A DNA stretch of 59,942 nt from an uncultured Oscillospiraceae bacterium (GCA_900547095.1 URFG01000008.1:1-59942); one strand, 5' to 3'; shown: positions 16,605 to 26,834, numbered from the stretch's first letter. The notes: generated from the sequence alone by a model not told the origin. Program-made: numbers and translations.

Positions 16605-17315
16605 ATGAAACATATAAAAAAATTCACTTTTCAGTTTTCAATGCTTGCCGTGATATGCGTGCTTTGCAGTGTGTTTACAGTCGTTTCAAAAACCTCTTCA
16701 TCAAAGGTCGAAAACGATACAAGAAAAACCGTGATAATCGATCCCGGCCACGGGGGCTATGATGGCGGCGCGGTAGCACAGGACGGTACGGTGGAAAAAA
16801 ATATAAATCTTGCGATATCTCTCAAATTAAAAGATCAATTAGAATTCGGCGGTTATAAGACCGTTATGACAAGAAGCTCCGATGTGGATACCGATGAATC
16901 GGATTCGGATAAATATAATAAAAAAAGCGATCTTGAAACAAGGCTTGCGCTTATGAAAAAATATCCGAATGCAATTTATGTCAGTATTCATTTAAACAAA
17001 TTTACCGCTTCATCGGCAAAAGGCGCGCAGGTGTTTTATTCGCCCGATTTCAAAGAGGCTGCGAATCTTGGAAATTACATTCAGAATTCGATTTCAACAA
17101 AACTTCAAAAGGATAACGAAAGAGTTATAAAAAAGGGCACAAAAAGTACATATTTACTATACAATGCCAAAGTTCCCGCAGTGATAGTGGAATGCGGATT
17201 TATCAGCAATATCAGCGAGCTTAAAAAGCTTAAAAGCGAAGAATATCAGTCGCAGATGGCGTTTGCCGTTTATAGCGGAATAAATGACTATTTTTCGGAT
17301 AAAAAAGAAAGGTGA
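16605..17315 (+). CDS. cwlD: N-acetylmuramoyl-L-alanine amidase, CwlD type
   Basis: 236 residues: one N-terminal membrane anchor or signal segment (about 9-28) and an Amidase_3 zinc domain. Motifs: IIDPGHGGYDGGA (zinc His), E in the KNINLAISLKL segment, SIHLNKF (zinc His) and VECGFISN (catalytic Glu). It cleaves the amide between muramic acid and L-alanine; CwlD members make muramic-delta-lactam in spore cortex. Length and the SDVDTDESDSD insertion match clostridial CwlD. AAGGAGTG precedes the ATG. Possible forespore promoter elements (GAATA and CATAAAA upstream) are too degenerate to call. Confidence 0.85.
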   Translation: MKHIKKFTFQFSMLAVICVLCSVFTVVSKTSSSKVENDTRKTVIIDPGHGGYDGGAVAQDGTVEKNINLAISLKLKDQLEFGGYKTVMTRSSDVDTDESDSDKYNKKSDLETRLALMKKYPNAIYVSIHLNKFTASSAKGAQVFYSPDFKEAANLGNYIQNSISTKLQKDNERVIKKGTKSTYLLYNAKVPAVIVECGFISNISELKKLKSEEYQSQMAFAVYSGINDYFSDKKER

Positions 17316-17321
17316 CTTAAA

Positions 17322-18689
17322 TTGCCGGCAAAGACCAAAAATGTTTATATTTGTAACGAGTGCGGATACGAAAGCGCCAAATGGATGGGGCAGTGCCCTA
17401 ACTGCGGCGCCTGGAATACAATGGAGGAGCATTTAAGCCGCCCTAAAAGTAAAGCTGTTTCATCAGCTGTCAGATCTGTGAAAGCGACAGAAGCCGAAGT
17501 TCTTTCCAAAATCGACTCTAAAGATGAGCCTAGATTGATTACGGGCATATCCGAGCTTGACAGAGTGCTCGGCGGAGGAATTGTTAAAGGCTCGGTAGTG
17601 CTTTTAAGCGGCGATCCCGGTATAGGAAAATCCACTATTCTTCTTCAGGTATGCAATTCGTTTGAGGGAAAGAAAAAGATACTTTATGTTTCGGGAGAGG
17701 AGTCAGCAGTTCAGATAAGACTACGGGCGGACAGGCTCGGAGTAACAGGCAAGACCACGGTCGTGATTTCTGAAACGGATACTCAGATAGTCTGCGAGTA
17801 TATAAGTCAGCTTAATCCCGATATTGTTATGATAGATTCTATTCAGACTATGCAGATACCCGAGCTTTCATCTTCAGCAGGAAGTATTGTGCAGGTAAGA
17901 GAATCGGCAAATTTGCTGCTTAAAACAGGAAAAAGCTTAGGTATTCCGATTTTTATTGTAGGCCACGTCAATAAAGGCGGAGATATCGCAGGACCTAAGG
18001 TATTAGAGCATATAGTAGACACGGTTTTATATTTTGAGGGCGAAAGAAATCAGTCATACAGGATACTAAGATCAATTAAAAACAGATTCGGTTCAACAAA
18101 CGAAATAGGCGTTTTTGAAATGACAGAATCGGGTTTAAGCGAGGTCGAGAACCCCTCGGCTATGATGCTTTCTGGCAGAATGCCGAGCGTTTCGGGAGGC
18201 TGTATCACCTGTGTGATTGAGGGGACAAGACCTATGCTTGCTGAAGTTCAGGGGCTTGTTTCTTCCACCGGATTCGGAAATCCGAGAAGAATGTCCACAG
18301 GATTTGATTATAACAGATTAAATCTTTTGCTTGCGGTCTTGGAAAAAAGGCTCGGTCTTTATTTTTCGAATTTTGACACTTATTTGAATATCGTGGGCGG
18401 AATTAAGCTTGATGAGCCTGCGGCGGATCTGGCTGTTTGTATGGCTTTGGTTTCAGGGCTCAGAGATATCCCGATAGACGAGCATTTAATAGCTTTCGGA
18501 GAAGTAGGACTCTCTGGTGAGATACGAAGTATTCCGAGGATCAAATCCCGCATTAACGAGGCGGCAAGATTAGGATTTAACAAATGCATTATTCCTAAAA
18601 GCTGTCTTAAAAGCTTGTCCGGGACTTATGACGGAATAGAAATAATACCCGTTAAAAATTTAAGAGAGGCTATAGCGGTTATAAAATAA
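17322..18689 (+). CDS. radA: DNA repair protein RadA
   Basis: 455 residues, standard RadA length. N-terminal zinc finger CNECGYESAKWMGQCPNCG, RecA-like ATPase with Walker A GDPGIGKST, the RadA-specific KNRFGS motif, and a C-terminal Lon-protease-like domain. It acts in recombination-intermediate branch migration. It begins with TTG at 17322; the AAAGGTG site 6-8 bases upstream and the immediate MPAKTKNVYICNECG match support this start. It lies 6 bases after cwlD. A perfect hairpin terminator follows the stop. Confidence 0.96.
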   Translation: MPAKTKNVYICNECGYESAKWMGQCPNCGAWNTMEEHLSRPKSKAVSSAVRSVKATEAEVLSKIDSKDEPRLITGISELDRVLGGGIVKGSVVLLSGDPGIGKSTILLQVCNSFEGKKKILYVSGEESAVQIRLRADRLGVTGKTTVVISETDTQIVCEYISQLNPDIVMIDSIQTMQIPELSSSAGSIVQVRESANLLLKTGKSLGIPIFIVGHVNKGGDIAGPKVLEHIVDTVLYFEGERNQSYRILRSIKNRFGSTNEIGVFEMTESGLSEVENPSAMMLSGRMPSVSGGCITCVIEGTRPMLAEVQGLVSSTGFGNPRRMSTGFDYNRLNLLLAVLEKRLGLYFSNFDTYLNIVGGIKLDEPAADLAVCMALVSGLRDIPIDEHLIAFGEVGLSGEIRSIPRIKSRINEAARLGFNKCIIPKSCLKSLSGTYDGIEIIPVKNLREAIAVIK

Positions 18690-18690
18690 A

Positions 18691-18725
18691 AATATCCGGA
18701 AAGATCACTTATCTTTCCGGATATT
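18691..18725. terminator. Bidirectional terminator, radA / araC-type gene
   Basis: Perfect 15-base stem (18691-18705 with 18711-18725), loop CACTT. It sits between convergent genes; the stop codon of the minus-strand regulator lies within it. T-runs are short on both sides. Confidence 0.8.
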
Positions 18726-19541
18726 TCTGAATTTAAGCGGCGTTAAACCGTATTTTTCTTTAAACTTATCGTAAAACCACGAAACATTTATAAATCCGCT
18801 CTCAAAGCAGATATCAAGTATATTAAGATCGGTGGTTTCGAGAAGTTTTTTCGAGTAGGTGAGCCTGATATCATTTACAAGCGAGGAAGGAGTCTGACCG
18901 TAATATTTTTTAAGAGTTCTCGAGCAGTGCTCGGGGCTTTTAGAGCAAAGCCTGAAAAAAGCGTCTTTTCCTGCTCGGAAATTTTCAGGTCTGTGCATTT
19001 TTTCAACTGCGCTTGAAAGCCATTCGGGTATAGAATTCACGGTGCTTTCATAATCGGAAAAATACTTTGTAAGCAAAGAAGTTATAAGCAGCCTTGTTTT
19101 CATTTTTATCGCTGATTTATTTTTATAATCTATCGATAAGATTTCTGAAAATTTATTATTTATAACCGTTGCTTCATCACAGCTTAAAGAAACACAGGGA
19201 GATAATTCGGGATCAAGAATAACGCCTGAATTATAACCGTCGCCCAAAAAGTTCAAAATCATTTCAAAGGTTTCTTTATCGAAAGCAATATTATAAAATT
19301 CAAGATCTTTTGACGGGGAAAGATAATTATGCTCGTCTTCCGGTCTTATAAAAACAAGGTTGCCTTTTAAAAGAGGCTGGCATTGCCCGTTGATACTGTG
19401 AACGGCACTTCCGTTTTTAAAGAAAAATATTTCAAAATAATCGTGCGTGTGAGGGATAAATTTCTCTGTAGGAGCTTTTATATGCCTGCAAAGACAGCCT
19501 GTGTTTTTATCAATATGATATTTAGAAAGCAGTTTTTTCAT
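18705..19541 (-). CDS. AraC-family transcriptional regulator
   Basis: 278 residues: N-terminal cupin (PHTHDYFEIFFFKNG, GNLVFIRPEDEH) for effector sensing and C-terminal double helix-turn-helix with LLETTDLNILDICFESGFIN and YDKFKEKYGLTPLKFR. It is divergent from the GH38/DUF6259/GH36 cluster with a 106-base shared upstream region, so it most likely regulates those genes in response to a mannose- or galactose-containing sugar. AGGTGAT precedes the ATG. Confidence 0.9.
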   Translation of the reverse strand: MKKLLSKYHIDKNTGCLCRHIKAPTEKFIPHTHDYFEIFFFKNGSAVHSINGQCQPLLKGNLVFIRPEDEHNYLSPSKDLEFYNIAFDKETFEMILNFLGDGYNSGVILDPELSPCVSLSCDEATVINNKFSEILSIDYKNKSAIKMKTRLLITSLLTKYFSDYESTVNSIPEWLSSAVEKMHRPENFRAGKDAFFRLCSKSPEHCSRTLKKYYGQTPSSLVNDIRLTYSKKLLETTDLNILDICFESGFINVSWFYDKFKEKYGLTPLKFRNIRKDK

Positions 19542-19647
19542 TTATATCACCTGTATCATAATACCATAAAATATTTATCATTTCAACATAGTTTTAATTG
19601 TTTTTATATGTTATATTTAACTTGAAAAGCTGAAAGGAGCTGTTAAA

Positions 19648-22600
19648 ATGACATTTGTAGAAGAAAAGCTTAATTTTACCGAAAATGCGCTTAAATCACA
19701 GATCGCAACAGAAAAATTTCCGATAGAAAAAGCGGAATTTATTTACTGCGGATATAAATCGGGAACAACTCCTCCCGATAAGGCTGCTGCCTGGCAGGAT
19801 TTTAAAAACGGTGATGTCGATTTAGGTTATGACGGACATTGCTGGGTCCATTTCACCGCAGAAGTCCCCGAATGCAGTGAATTTGAGAGAACTTTCCTTT
19901 GCCTTGATGTAAAAGGATATAAAGGTATCTGGGACGCTACAAATCCCCAGTTCCTCGTTTATGTTGACGGTGAGGCAGAGCAGGCTTTTGATACCCACCA
20001 CCATAATGTTCTTATAAATTCCGGCACGAGGGATATATATGTTTATTGCTATTCCGGAATGGAATATGACGATGATAAATGGAAGCTCAATTTAAAATTC
20101 TCAATTCAGAAATTCAATAAGGATATAGAAAGGCTTTATTATGATTTCGCAATTCTTAATCAAAGCCTTAAAGCGCTTTCTAAATATGCCGGAAAAGGCA
20201 GAGATTCTTATGAATATAATAAGATTTTCACAGCTTTGGATCACACCTCGAATTTACTCGATTTAAGAGATGTGTATTCCGAAAATTATTTTAATTCGAT
20301 AGAAAGAGCCGATAAGTATTTAAGAGAAGAATTTTATGATAAACTTGAAAATAATTCATATTCGGAAATTTCGTATGTGGGTCACACTCATATAGATATT
20401 GCCTGGCTTTGGAGCCTTGCTCAGACAAGGGAAAAGGCACAGCGCTCTTTTGCAACCGTTATCAAGCTTATGGATGAGTTTGACGATTATGTATTTATGT
20501 CAAGCCAGCCTGAGCTTTATAAATGCGTTAAGGAAGAAGATCCTGTTCTATATAATAAAATAAAGGAAAAGGTAGCCGAGGGCAGATGGGAAGTCGAGGG
20601 AGGAATGTGGCTCGAATCCGATACAAATATGCCCTGCGGAGAAAGTCTTGTAAGGCAGTTCCTTTACGGCAAGAAATTTATGAAAGAAGAATTCGGAAAA
20701 GAAAGCAGATGCCTGTGGCTGCCTGATGTTTTCGGATATTCGGGCGCTCTTCCGCAGATTATGAGAAAATGCGGAATTGACAGATTTTACACCGCTAAAA
20801 TTTCTTGGAACGAAACAAACAGCTTTCCGCACGATATATTTATCTGGCAGGGGATAGACGGCTCCGAAGTTCTTTCAATGCTTATTAACAACTATGTTAA
20901 CGATATGAGTCCCGATAATGTTCTTTCAAGGACATATATGTTTAAAGATAAGAAGTTTTCAAGCGATCACCTTGAAGTTTTCGGCTGGGCTGACGGCGGC
21001 GGCGGACCGAGCAGAAGAATGCTTGAAAATCTTAAGAGATTTAAAAAAGGTATACCCGGATTTCCTAAATTCAGAGTGGAAAAATCGCAGGAGGCTTTTG
21101 ATTATATAGAAAAGCAGTTTAAGGATAACTGCAAAAAGCACGGCGAAACGCCGAAATGGAAAGGCGAGCTTTATCTTGAAAAGCACCGCGGAACTTATAC
21201 CACTATGGCACAAAACAAGAAATTCAACAGAAAAAGCGAATTTTTATATATGGATACCGAAACGGCAGGCGTTATGGCTGAACTGCTTACAGGAAAGGAA
21301 TATCCTGTAAAAGAGCTTAACGACGGTTGGTATATAATAAACCTAAACCAATTCCACGATATTATTCCGGGATCTTCGGTTGAGCCGGTTTATGAAGTTT
21401 CTCATAAGCAGTACAGAGAAATTACCGAAATGGGCGAAAAGCTCATCAGCGAGAGATTAAGCGCGCTTAAAGAAAATATAGAAACCGACGGCGGTTATTT
21501 TGTTTATAACCCTACTTCATTTGAATTTTCGGGCGTTACTTCCTGCGGCAAAGAAGAAATTTTCGTTAAAAATATTCCTGCTCACGGATATGCGGTAGTA
21601 AAAGCAAATAATTATGAAAATTCGTTCCTTAAAGCTGAAAACGGAGTTATTGAAAACGATAAGCTAAAGGTTACATTTGATGAAAAATTCAATATAATTT
21701 CGATTTTAGATAAGGAAAACGAGCGTGAGGTAATTAAAAGCGGCGAAAAAGCAAACTCCCTTGAAATATTCGAAGATCACCCCCACGATTTTGACGCCTG
21801 GGATATAGACGAGCCTTATAAGCAGAAAAAATGGATAATTGATGATGTTTCTTCGGCTAAATTTTTTAAAAACGCACTTTCATGCGGAGTTAAGATCAAG
21901 AGAAAATATAATAAATCCGTAATTGAGCAAAATATTATACTGAAAGCAGGATCAAACAGACTTGATTTTGAAACCGCGGTTGATTGGAAAGAAAGCCATA
22001 TTCTCTTAAAAACAGCTTTCCCGTTTGACATTAATGCTATGAACGCCGAATACGAGATACAGTACGGTCATCTTTCAAGACCTAATCATACGAACACTTC
22101 CTGGGATGAAGCAAAATTCGAAGTCTGTGCTCAAAAATGGGCGGATCTTTCGGATAATAATTACGGTGTCGCTTTGATAAACGACTGCAAATACGGTTAC
22201 TCAACAGAAGAAAATGTTATGAAATTAACTCTTCTCCGCGCGCCCAAATATCCTAACAAAAATGCCGATATCGGAACTCACAGATTTTCTTATTCTATTT
22301 TCCCGCACACCGGGAAAGATGTTGACGGAGGGGTTATAAAAGAAAGCTTTTTCTTCAATAACCCTGTTAAGGTTTCGAAAATCGAAAAGCAGTCGGGTAA
22401 ACTTCCGTCAAGCTTTTGCTTTGCAAAAACTGACAGGGAAGCGGTCGTTATCGACGCTGTCAAGAAAGCGGAGGATCAAAACGGCGTAATAATCAGAGCC
22501 TATGATTCATTCGGCAGCAAGACAAAATGCAAGTTTGATTTCGGAAAAGAAATTAAAAAAGTATACCTTTGCGATATGCTTGAAAACAATTTAAAGGAAA

Positions 22601-22674
22601 TCGAAGTTAAGGATAATTCCTTTACAGATATTTTCGAAACATTCGGAATCAATACCTACAGAATTATTTTTTGA
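19648..22674 (+). CDS. Alpha-mannosidase, GH38
   Basis: 1008 residues, typical of bacterial GH38. The zinc-binding start of the catalytic domain is H246-T-H248-I-D250 (VGHTHIDIAWLW), the nucleophile is D360 in WLPDVFGYSG, and EGGMWLESDTNMP is seen between them. A large beta-sandwich region follows. No signal peptide; it should remove terminal alpha-mannose inside the cell, for example from N-glycan or yeast-mannan fragments. GAAAGGAG lies upstream of the ATG. It is the first gene of a three-gene cluster divergent from an AraC regulator. Confidence 0.94.
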   Translation: MTFVEEKLNFTENALKSQIATEKFPIEKAEFIYCGYKSGTTPPDKAAAWQDFKNGDVDLGYDGHCWVHFTAEVPECSEFERTFLCLDVKGYKGIWDATNPQFLVYVDGEAEQAFDTHHHNVLINSGTRDIYVYCYSGMEYDDDKWKLNLKFSIQKFNKDIERLYYDFAILNQSLKALSKYAGKGRDSYEYNKIFTALDHTSNLLDLRDVYSENYFNSIERADKYLREEFYDKLENNSYSEISYVGHTHIDIAWLWSLAQTREKAQRSFATVIKLMDEFDDYVFMSSQPELYKCVKEEDPVLYNKIKEKVAEGRWEVEGGMWLESDTNMPCGESLVRQFLYGKKFMKEEFGKESRCLWLPDVFGYSGALPQIMRKCGIDRFYTAKISWNETNSFPHDIFIWQGIDGSEVLSMLINNYVNDMSPDNVLSRTYMFKDKKFSSDHLEVFGWADGGGGPSRRMLENLKRFKKGIPGFPKFRVEKSQEAFDYIEKQFKDNCKKHGETPKWKGELYLEKHRGTYTTMAQNKKFNRKSEFLYMDTETAGVMAELLTGKEYPVKELNDGWYIINLNQFHDIIPGSSVEPVYEVSHKQYREITEMGEKLISERLSALKENIETDGGYFVYNPTSFEFSGVTSCGKEEIFVKNIPAHGYAVVKANNYENSFLKAENGVIENDKLKVTFDEKFNIISILDKENEREVIKSGEKANSLEIFEDHPHDFDAWDIDEPYKQKKWIIDDVSSAKFFKNALSCGVKIKRKYNKSVIEQNIILKAGSNRLDFETAVDWKESHILLKTAFPFDINAMNAEYEIQYGHLSRPNHTNTSWDEAKFEVCAQKWADLSDNNYGVALINDCKYGYSTEENVMKLTLLRAPKYPNKNADIGTHRFSYSIFPHTGKDVDGGVIKESFFFNNPVKVSKIEKQSGKLPSSFCFAKTDREAVVIDAVKKAEDQNGVIIRAYDSFGSKTKCKFDFGKEIKKVYLCDMLENNLKEIEVKDNSFTDIFETFGINTYRIIF

Positions 22675-22692
22675 TAAAAGGAGCAAAAATTT

Positions 22693-24594
22693 ATGAACGA
22701 TAATGCAATTTTCAGAATAAGAATAAGAGATTGCAGGCTCGGAACCGAGAAATTTCTTGATGATACTGACTTCACTGCCGAAGAAAACAATTATTACAGC
22801 TTTGATAAGCACGGATATAAAATATCGGTAAAAATAATTAACGATTCTCTATCCGAAGGCGCAAATAAGATCTATATAAAAACCGACGGCGATTTCACAG
22901 CCGAAGAGGTAATTTTCCCGATAGTAAAATGCGACGATACTCTTATCTCCGATAATCTGCTTTTTTCAACTCCCTGGGGTGATAATATCCGTGAGCCTGC
23001 AAAAACAATAAGAATGTTTTATAACGGAAGAAATACCCGTACCGCTTCATCGGATTATATCAAATGCACCGCAGAAAATGAGGTGAGCTATATTTATCCG
23101 TCGGTAATGGCTATGCGCTATATTGTTTTATATAACGACTCAAAAAGCAGATATCTTGCTTGCTACACAACCGGCGACGACAGCATCGCTTTCAGAGCGA
23201 GAGCTTTAAACCGTTGGAATAACGATCTTGAGCTTTCCGTTGCTCATTTTCCTTTCTTAAGAAACGGCGAATGGACATCTCCTGTTTGCGAAACGCTCAA
23301 TATCGACGGCGACTGGCATTCGGCTACCGATCTTTATATCGAAAGATCGGCGTCGGATTTTAAAGAACCTGACAGACCTCTTTGGATGACAGATAAGAAT
23401 AACGGATTTAACGGCTGGGCGGAAGTTCCGATGAAATTTTTAGGAAAAGAGCCATTGCTTAAATTTACCGAACTTCCGTCGGTTTTCAGAGAAACCCGTG
23501 AAAAAACAGGTCTTAATACTATTCACGTTTACGGTTGGTCGGGCGACGGTCATGATACATTTTACCCTGATTTCGATGTTTGCCCGCAGCTCGGCACGGA
23601 AGAAGAGCTTAAAGCCGCCTGTGAAGAAATAAGAAAAGACGGCGGACACATTATTCTTTATCTTAACGGAAGACTTGTCGATCCGCAGAGCCGCTTCGGT
23701 AAAAAATACAAAAACACTAAAAATTGCGTTGACAGAAACGGCAACTACTATTATGAAAACTGCGTCGGCGGTCTTAAATTTAATATAAACTGCCCCTCGG
23801 AGCCTGAATTCAGAGAAGAATTGAACGCTGTTATAACAAGGTTAATTGATAAATACGGCGCGGGTGCAGTTCAGATAGATCAGATAGGCTGCAATTATTC
23901 CGAATTCTGCTATAATCCCGATCATCACCATTCAACACCCGCAAACAATTTTATTCCCGGTGTGAAAGCGCAAATGATAAAATTCAGAGAAAATTATAAA
24001 TCAAAAGACCCTGATTTTTTCGTATGGTGTGAGGGTTGTAACGAGCTTTACGGTCAGTTTTATGATGTTGAGCAAGGGGTGGGAGAGTATAATCTCACCT
24101 GGCGCGTAGGCGAGTCAAAGCCGGAGCAGTACGGTTACTGCAATAAAAGAAGAGTTGTAACAGGCACAGCAAAATCTCTGCCGCAGGTCTGCTATACCTT
24201 TACCGAGGGAAGACCTTTTGATATTCCTTATGATACTTTTAAGGACTGCAAGGAAATATCCGCGCTTGTTAAAAGACTTGTAGAATTCAGAAAAGAATAC
24301 AGTGATTTCTATTATTACGGTGATTATGAGGACAATAAATTTGTTCTTTCCGACACTTCAAACAGGGTTGGTGCTATCGTATCTGAAGATAAAAAGGAAA
24401 TGCTTGTTGCAATTAATAAGCTTACAAACAATTCTATTGACGGCAAAAACACAACATATTTAAAACCCGACAAGGAATGGGCAGATTCCGAATGTTTTGA
24501 AACGGGTTTGGCAGATTGTAAAGTAACTAAGGACGGAAGTTTTGTTAAAATTGAGTTCACCGGACCTGTTACCGCAGTAATATTCAAAAAATAA
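22693..24594 (+). CDS. Putative glycoside hydrolase, DUF6259-like
   Basis: 633 residues without a signal peptide. I believe it belongs with DUF6259-type proteins but cannot confirm by search. An N-terminal beta-rich half is followed from about residue 275 by what looks like a TIM barrel: HVYGWSGDGHDTFYPDFD, then GGHIILYLNGRLVDP, a strand ending in Q-I-D396-Q-I-G, and VWCE447GCNE451. D396 and E447/E451 are placed like an acidic catalytic pair at barrel strand ends. A small C-terminal beta-sandwich ends the protein. It is 18 bases after GH38 and 19 before a GH36, each with good ribosome sites, so it is part of the same catabolic operon and probably cleaves another linkage in the same glycan. 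Confidence 0.6.
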   Translation: MNDNAIFRIRIRDCRLGTEKFLDDTDFTAEENNYYSFDKHGYKISVKIINDSLSEGANKIYIKTDGDFTAEEVIFPIVKCDDTLISDNLLFSTPWGDNIREPAKTIRMFYNGRNTRTASSDYIKCTAENEVSYIYPSVMAMRYIVLYNDSKSRYLACYTTGDDSIAFRARALNRWNNDLELSVAHFPFLRNGEWTSPVCETLNIDGDWHSATDLYIERSASDFKEPDRPLWMTDKNNGFNGWAEVPMKFLGKEPLLKFTELPSVFRETREKTGLNTIHVYGWSGDGHDTFYPDFDVCPQLGTEEELKAACEEIRKDGGHIILYLNGRLVDPQSRFGKKYKNTKNCVDRNGNYYYENCVGGLKFNINCPSEPEFREELNAVITRLIDKYGAGAVQIDQIGCNYSEFCYNPDHHHSTPANNFIPGVKAQMIKFRENYKSKDPDFFVWCEGCNELYGQFYDVEQGVGEYNLTWRVGESKPEQYGYCNKRRVVTGTAKSLPQVCYTFTEGRPFDIPYDTFKDCKEISALVKRLVEFRKEYSDFYYYGDYEDNKFVLSDTSNRVGAIVSEDKKEMLVAINKLTNNSIDGKNTTYLKPDKEWADSECFETGLADCKVTKDGSFVKIEFTGPVTAVIFKK

Positions 24595-24613
24595 AAATGC
24601 GAGGTAAATATCA

Positions 24614-26788
24614 ATGCCTATAATATTTGATAAAATTCATAATACCTTTAAGCTTGATACTAAAACTTCAACCTATATAATCGGAATATATAAAGAAAAT
24701 TATATTTTAAATCTTTATTACGGTGCAAAGATAATAGAATCTTATGTTAAAGGCAGAGAATGCAGAAAAACAAATTCTTCATTCAGCCCTGCAAATCCCG
24801 AAATAGGAGAGGGGAAGTTTTCTCCGGACAGTGCGCCTATGGAATACGGCTGCTTTGGAACTGGCGATTTCAGGATAAGCGCACTGGCGGTTAAAAACAA
24901 TTTCGGTGACAGTGCTACTGATATAAGATATATCGGACATAAAATTTATGACGGTAAACCCGAAATCCCCGGATTGCCTTCTTCCTATGGCTCTATAGAT
25001 GAAACGCAAACTTTGGAAATTTATGCCGTTGATAAGGTTACAAATATTAAAGTAACGCTTTATTACACCGTTTTTTCAGATTGCGGAGTTATGACAAGGC
25101 GCGTCAGAGTTGAAAACTGCGGCGAAGAGTCTGCAGAAATCGAAAGAGTTTTCAGCCTTTGCGTCGATCTTCCGTCAATGGATTACGATATGATATCGCT
25201 TTACGGAAGACATATGAAAGAAAGAAGCGTCGAAAAAAGACCGCTCGCTCACGGAGTTCAGGGAGTGGAAAGTCTCAGGGGCGCGTCAGGTCACTGCCAA
25301 AATCCGTTCGTTGCTTTAGCTGAGAGCGGAGCCGATGAAGAACACGGAGCAGTTTACGGATTTAATCTTGTATATTCAGGTAATTTCTCCGCGCTGGCTG
25401 AGTGCGATTATAATAAGACCACGCGCTTTATACTGGGAATAAATCCGACAGATTTTTCCTGGAGGCTTGAAAGCGGAAAATTTTTCGATTCTCCCGAGGC
25501 AATAATGGTTTTTACTACTGACGGTTTAGGTGAAATGAGCCGTATTTTCCACAGATTTTGCAATAATCATATAATCAGAGGAAAATATAAAACCGTTAAA
25601 AGACCTTTGCTTATCAATAGCTGGGAAGCCGCGTTTTTTGATTTTGATTCGGATAAGCTTGTGGATTTTGCAAGATCTGCCAGAGAAATTGGAATTGAAA
25701 TGCTTGTTATGGATGACGGCTGGTTCGGCAAAAGAAACAGCGATGATTGCTCGCTCGGTGATTGGTATGTTAATGAAGAAAAAATCAAGGGCGGTCTTTC
25801 GGCTCTGATTTCAAGAATAAATGCCGAGGGCTTAAAATTCGGTATATGGTATGAGCCCGAAATGATATCGCCCGATTCCGATCTTTTCAGAGAGCACCCC
25901 GATTGGCTCGTTCATACTGAAAACAGGGAGCCGATGATAGGCAGAAATCAGTATGTTATAGATTTTTCACGCAAGGATGTCAGAGATAATATCTGGAATC
26001 AGATGTATAAATTATTGAGCACCAATAAGATAGATTATCTTAAATGGGACTTTAACCGCAATATTTCAGATGCCGGCTCGGTACTTCTTCCTAAAGAAAG
26101 GAAAAAAGAATTTTTCCATAGGTTCATTCTCGGCACTTATGAAATAATGAAAAAGCTTGTTACAACTTTCCCCGATATTCTCTTTGAAAGCTGTTCGGGA
26201 GGCGGCGGGCGCTTTGATCCTGCAATGCTTTGCTATTCGCCGCAAATCTGGTGCAGTGATAATACCGACGCTATTGAGAGAACATATATACAGTTCGGCA
26301 CATCGTATTGTTACCCTGCTTCAACTGTCGGAGCGCACGTTTCGGCTAATCACCGCACAGGATATAAAACAAAGGGCAATGTTGCTTTATGGGGCACTTT
26401 CGGTTATGAGCTTGATCCGAGAAAGCTAAGCGATAATGAAAAAAGGGTCGTCAAAGAGCAGGTTGCATTTTATCATAAAACCTATGATCTTATAAGAAGC
26501 GGAGATCTTTACAGGCTTGTTTCGCCGTTTGAAAACCGTTACAGAGCTGTTTGGGAAATCGTTTCAGAAGATAAAAAGCAGGCGCTTTTAACTCTTGTAA
26601 CGATAAATAATGAGTTCCGAGCAACAATAATCGTAAAAATGCGCGGACTTGACAGCGATAAAATGTATCGCTCTTCGCTTGACGGCAATGTTTATTCCGG
26701 CTCGTATCTTATGAATGCCGGGATTGACTTTTCCGATCTTGCCTGCTACTCGGGCGACAGCATATCCGTTATCTTTGAAGAAGAATAA
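24614..26788 (+). CDS. Alpha-galactosidase, GH36 (canonical)
   Basis: 724 residues. Motifs: MDDGWFGKRNSDDCSLGDW, FGIWYEPEMISPDSDL, YLKWDFNR with nucleophile D479, SCSGGGGRFD and WCSDNTDA with acid/base D549. Motif positions and total length match the well-studied bacillary GH36 enzymes closely. Cytoplasmic. It ends the AraC-linked GH38/DUF6259/GH36 cluster; combined alpha-mannosidase and alpha-galactosidase activity would suit galactomannan or alpha-galactosylated glycans. The stop is followed directly by the promoter region of rpsB; I see no clear terminator between them. Confidence 0.95.
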   Translation: MPIIFDKIHNTFKLDTKTSTYIIGIYKENYILNLYYGAKIIESYVKGRECRKTNSSFSPANPEIGEGKFSPDSAPMEYGCFGTGDFRISALAVKNNFGDSATDIRYIGHKIYDGKPEIPGLPSSYGSIDETQTLEIYAVDKVTNIKVTLYYTVFSDCGVMTRRVRVENCGEESAEIERVFSLCVDLPSMDYDMISLYGRHMKERSVEKRPLAHGVQGVESLRGASGHCQNPFVALAESGADEEHGAVYGFNLVYSGNFSALAECDYNKTTRFILGINPTDFSWRLESGKFFDSPEAIMVFTTDGLGEMSRIFHRFCNNHIIRGKYKTVKRPLLINSWEAAFFDFDSDKLVDFARSAREIGIEMLVMDDGWFGKRNSDDCSLGDWYVNEEKIKGGLSALISRINAEGLKFGIWYEPEMISPDSDLFREHPDWLVHTENREPMIGRNQYVIDFSRKDVRDNIWNQMYKLLSTNKIDYLKWDFNRNISDAGSVLLPKERKKEFFHRFILGTYEIMKKLVTTFPDILFESCSGGGGRFDPAMLCYSPQIWCSDNTDAIERTYIQFGTSYCYPASTVGAHVSANHRTGYKTKGNVALWGTFGYELDPRKLSDNEKRVVKEQVAFYHKTYDLIRSGDLYRLVSPFENRYRAVWEIVSEDKKQALLTLVTINNEFRATIIVKMRGLDSDKMYRSSLDGNVYSGSYLMNAGIDFSDLACYSGDSISVIFEEE

Positions 26789-26805
26789 ATCCAAAAAAAT
26801 TTTTC

Positions 26806-26834
26806 TTGCAATTATGTTAGAATTATGATATAAT
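26806..26834 (+). promoter_or_regulatory. Promoter of rpsB-tsf
   Basis: TTGCAA (26806-26811), 17-base spacer, TATAAT (26829-26834). Transcription should start near 26841, giving a leader of about 125 bases before rpsB. Confidence 0.85.
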
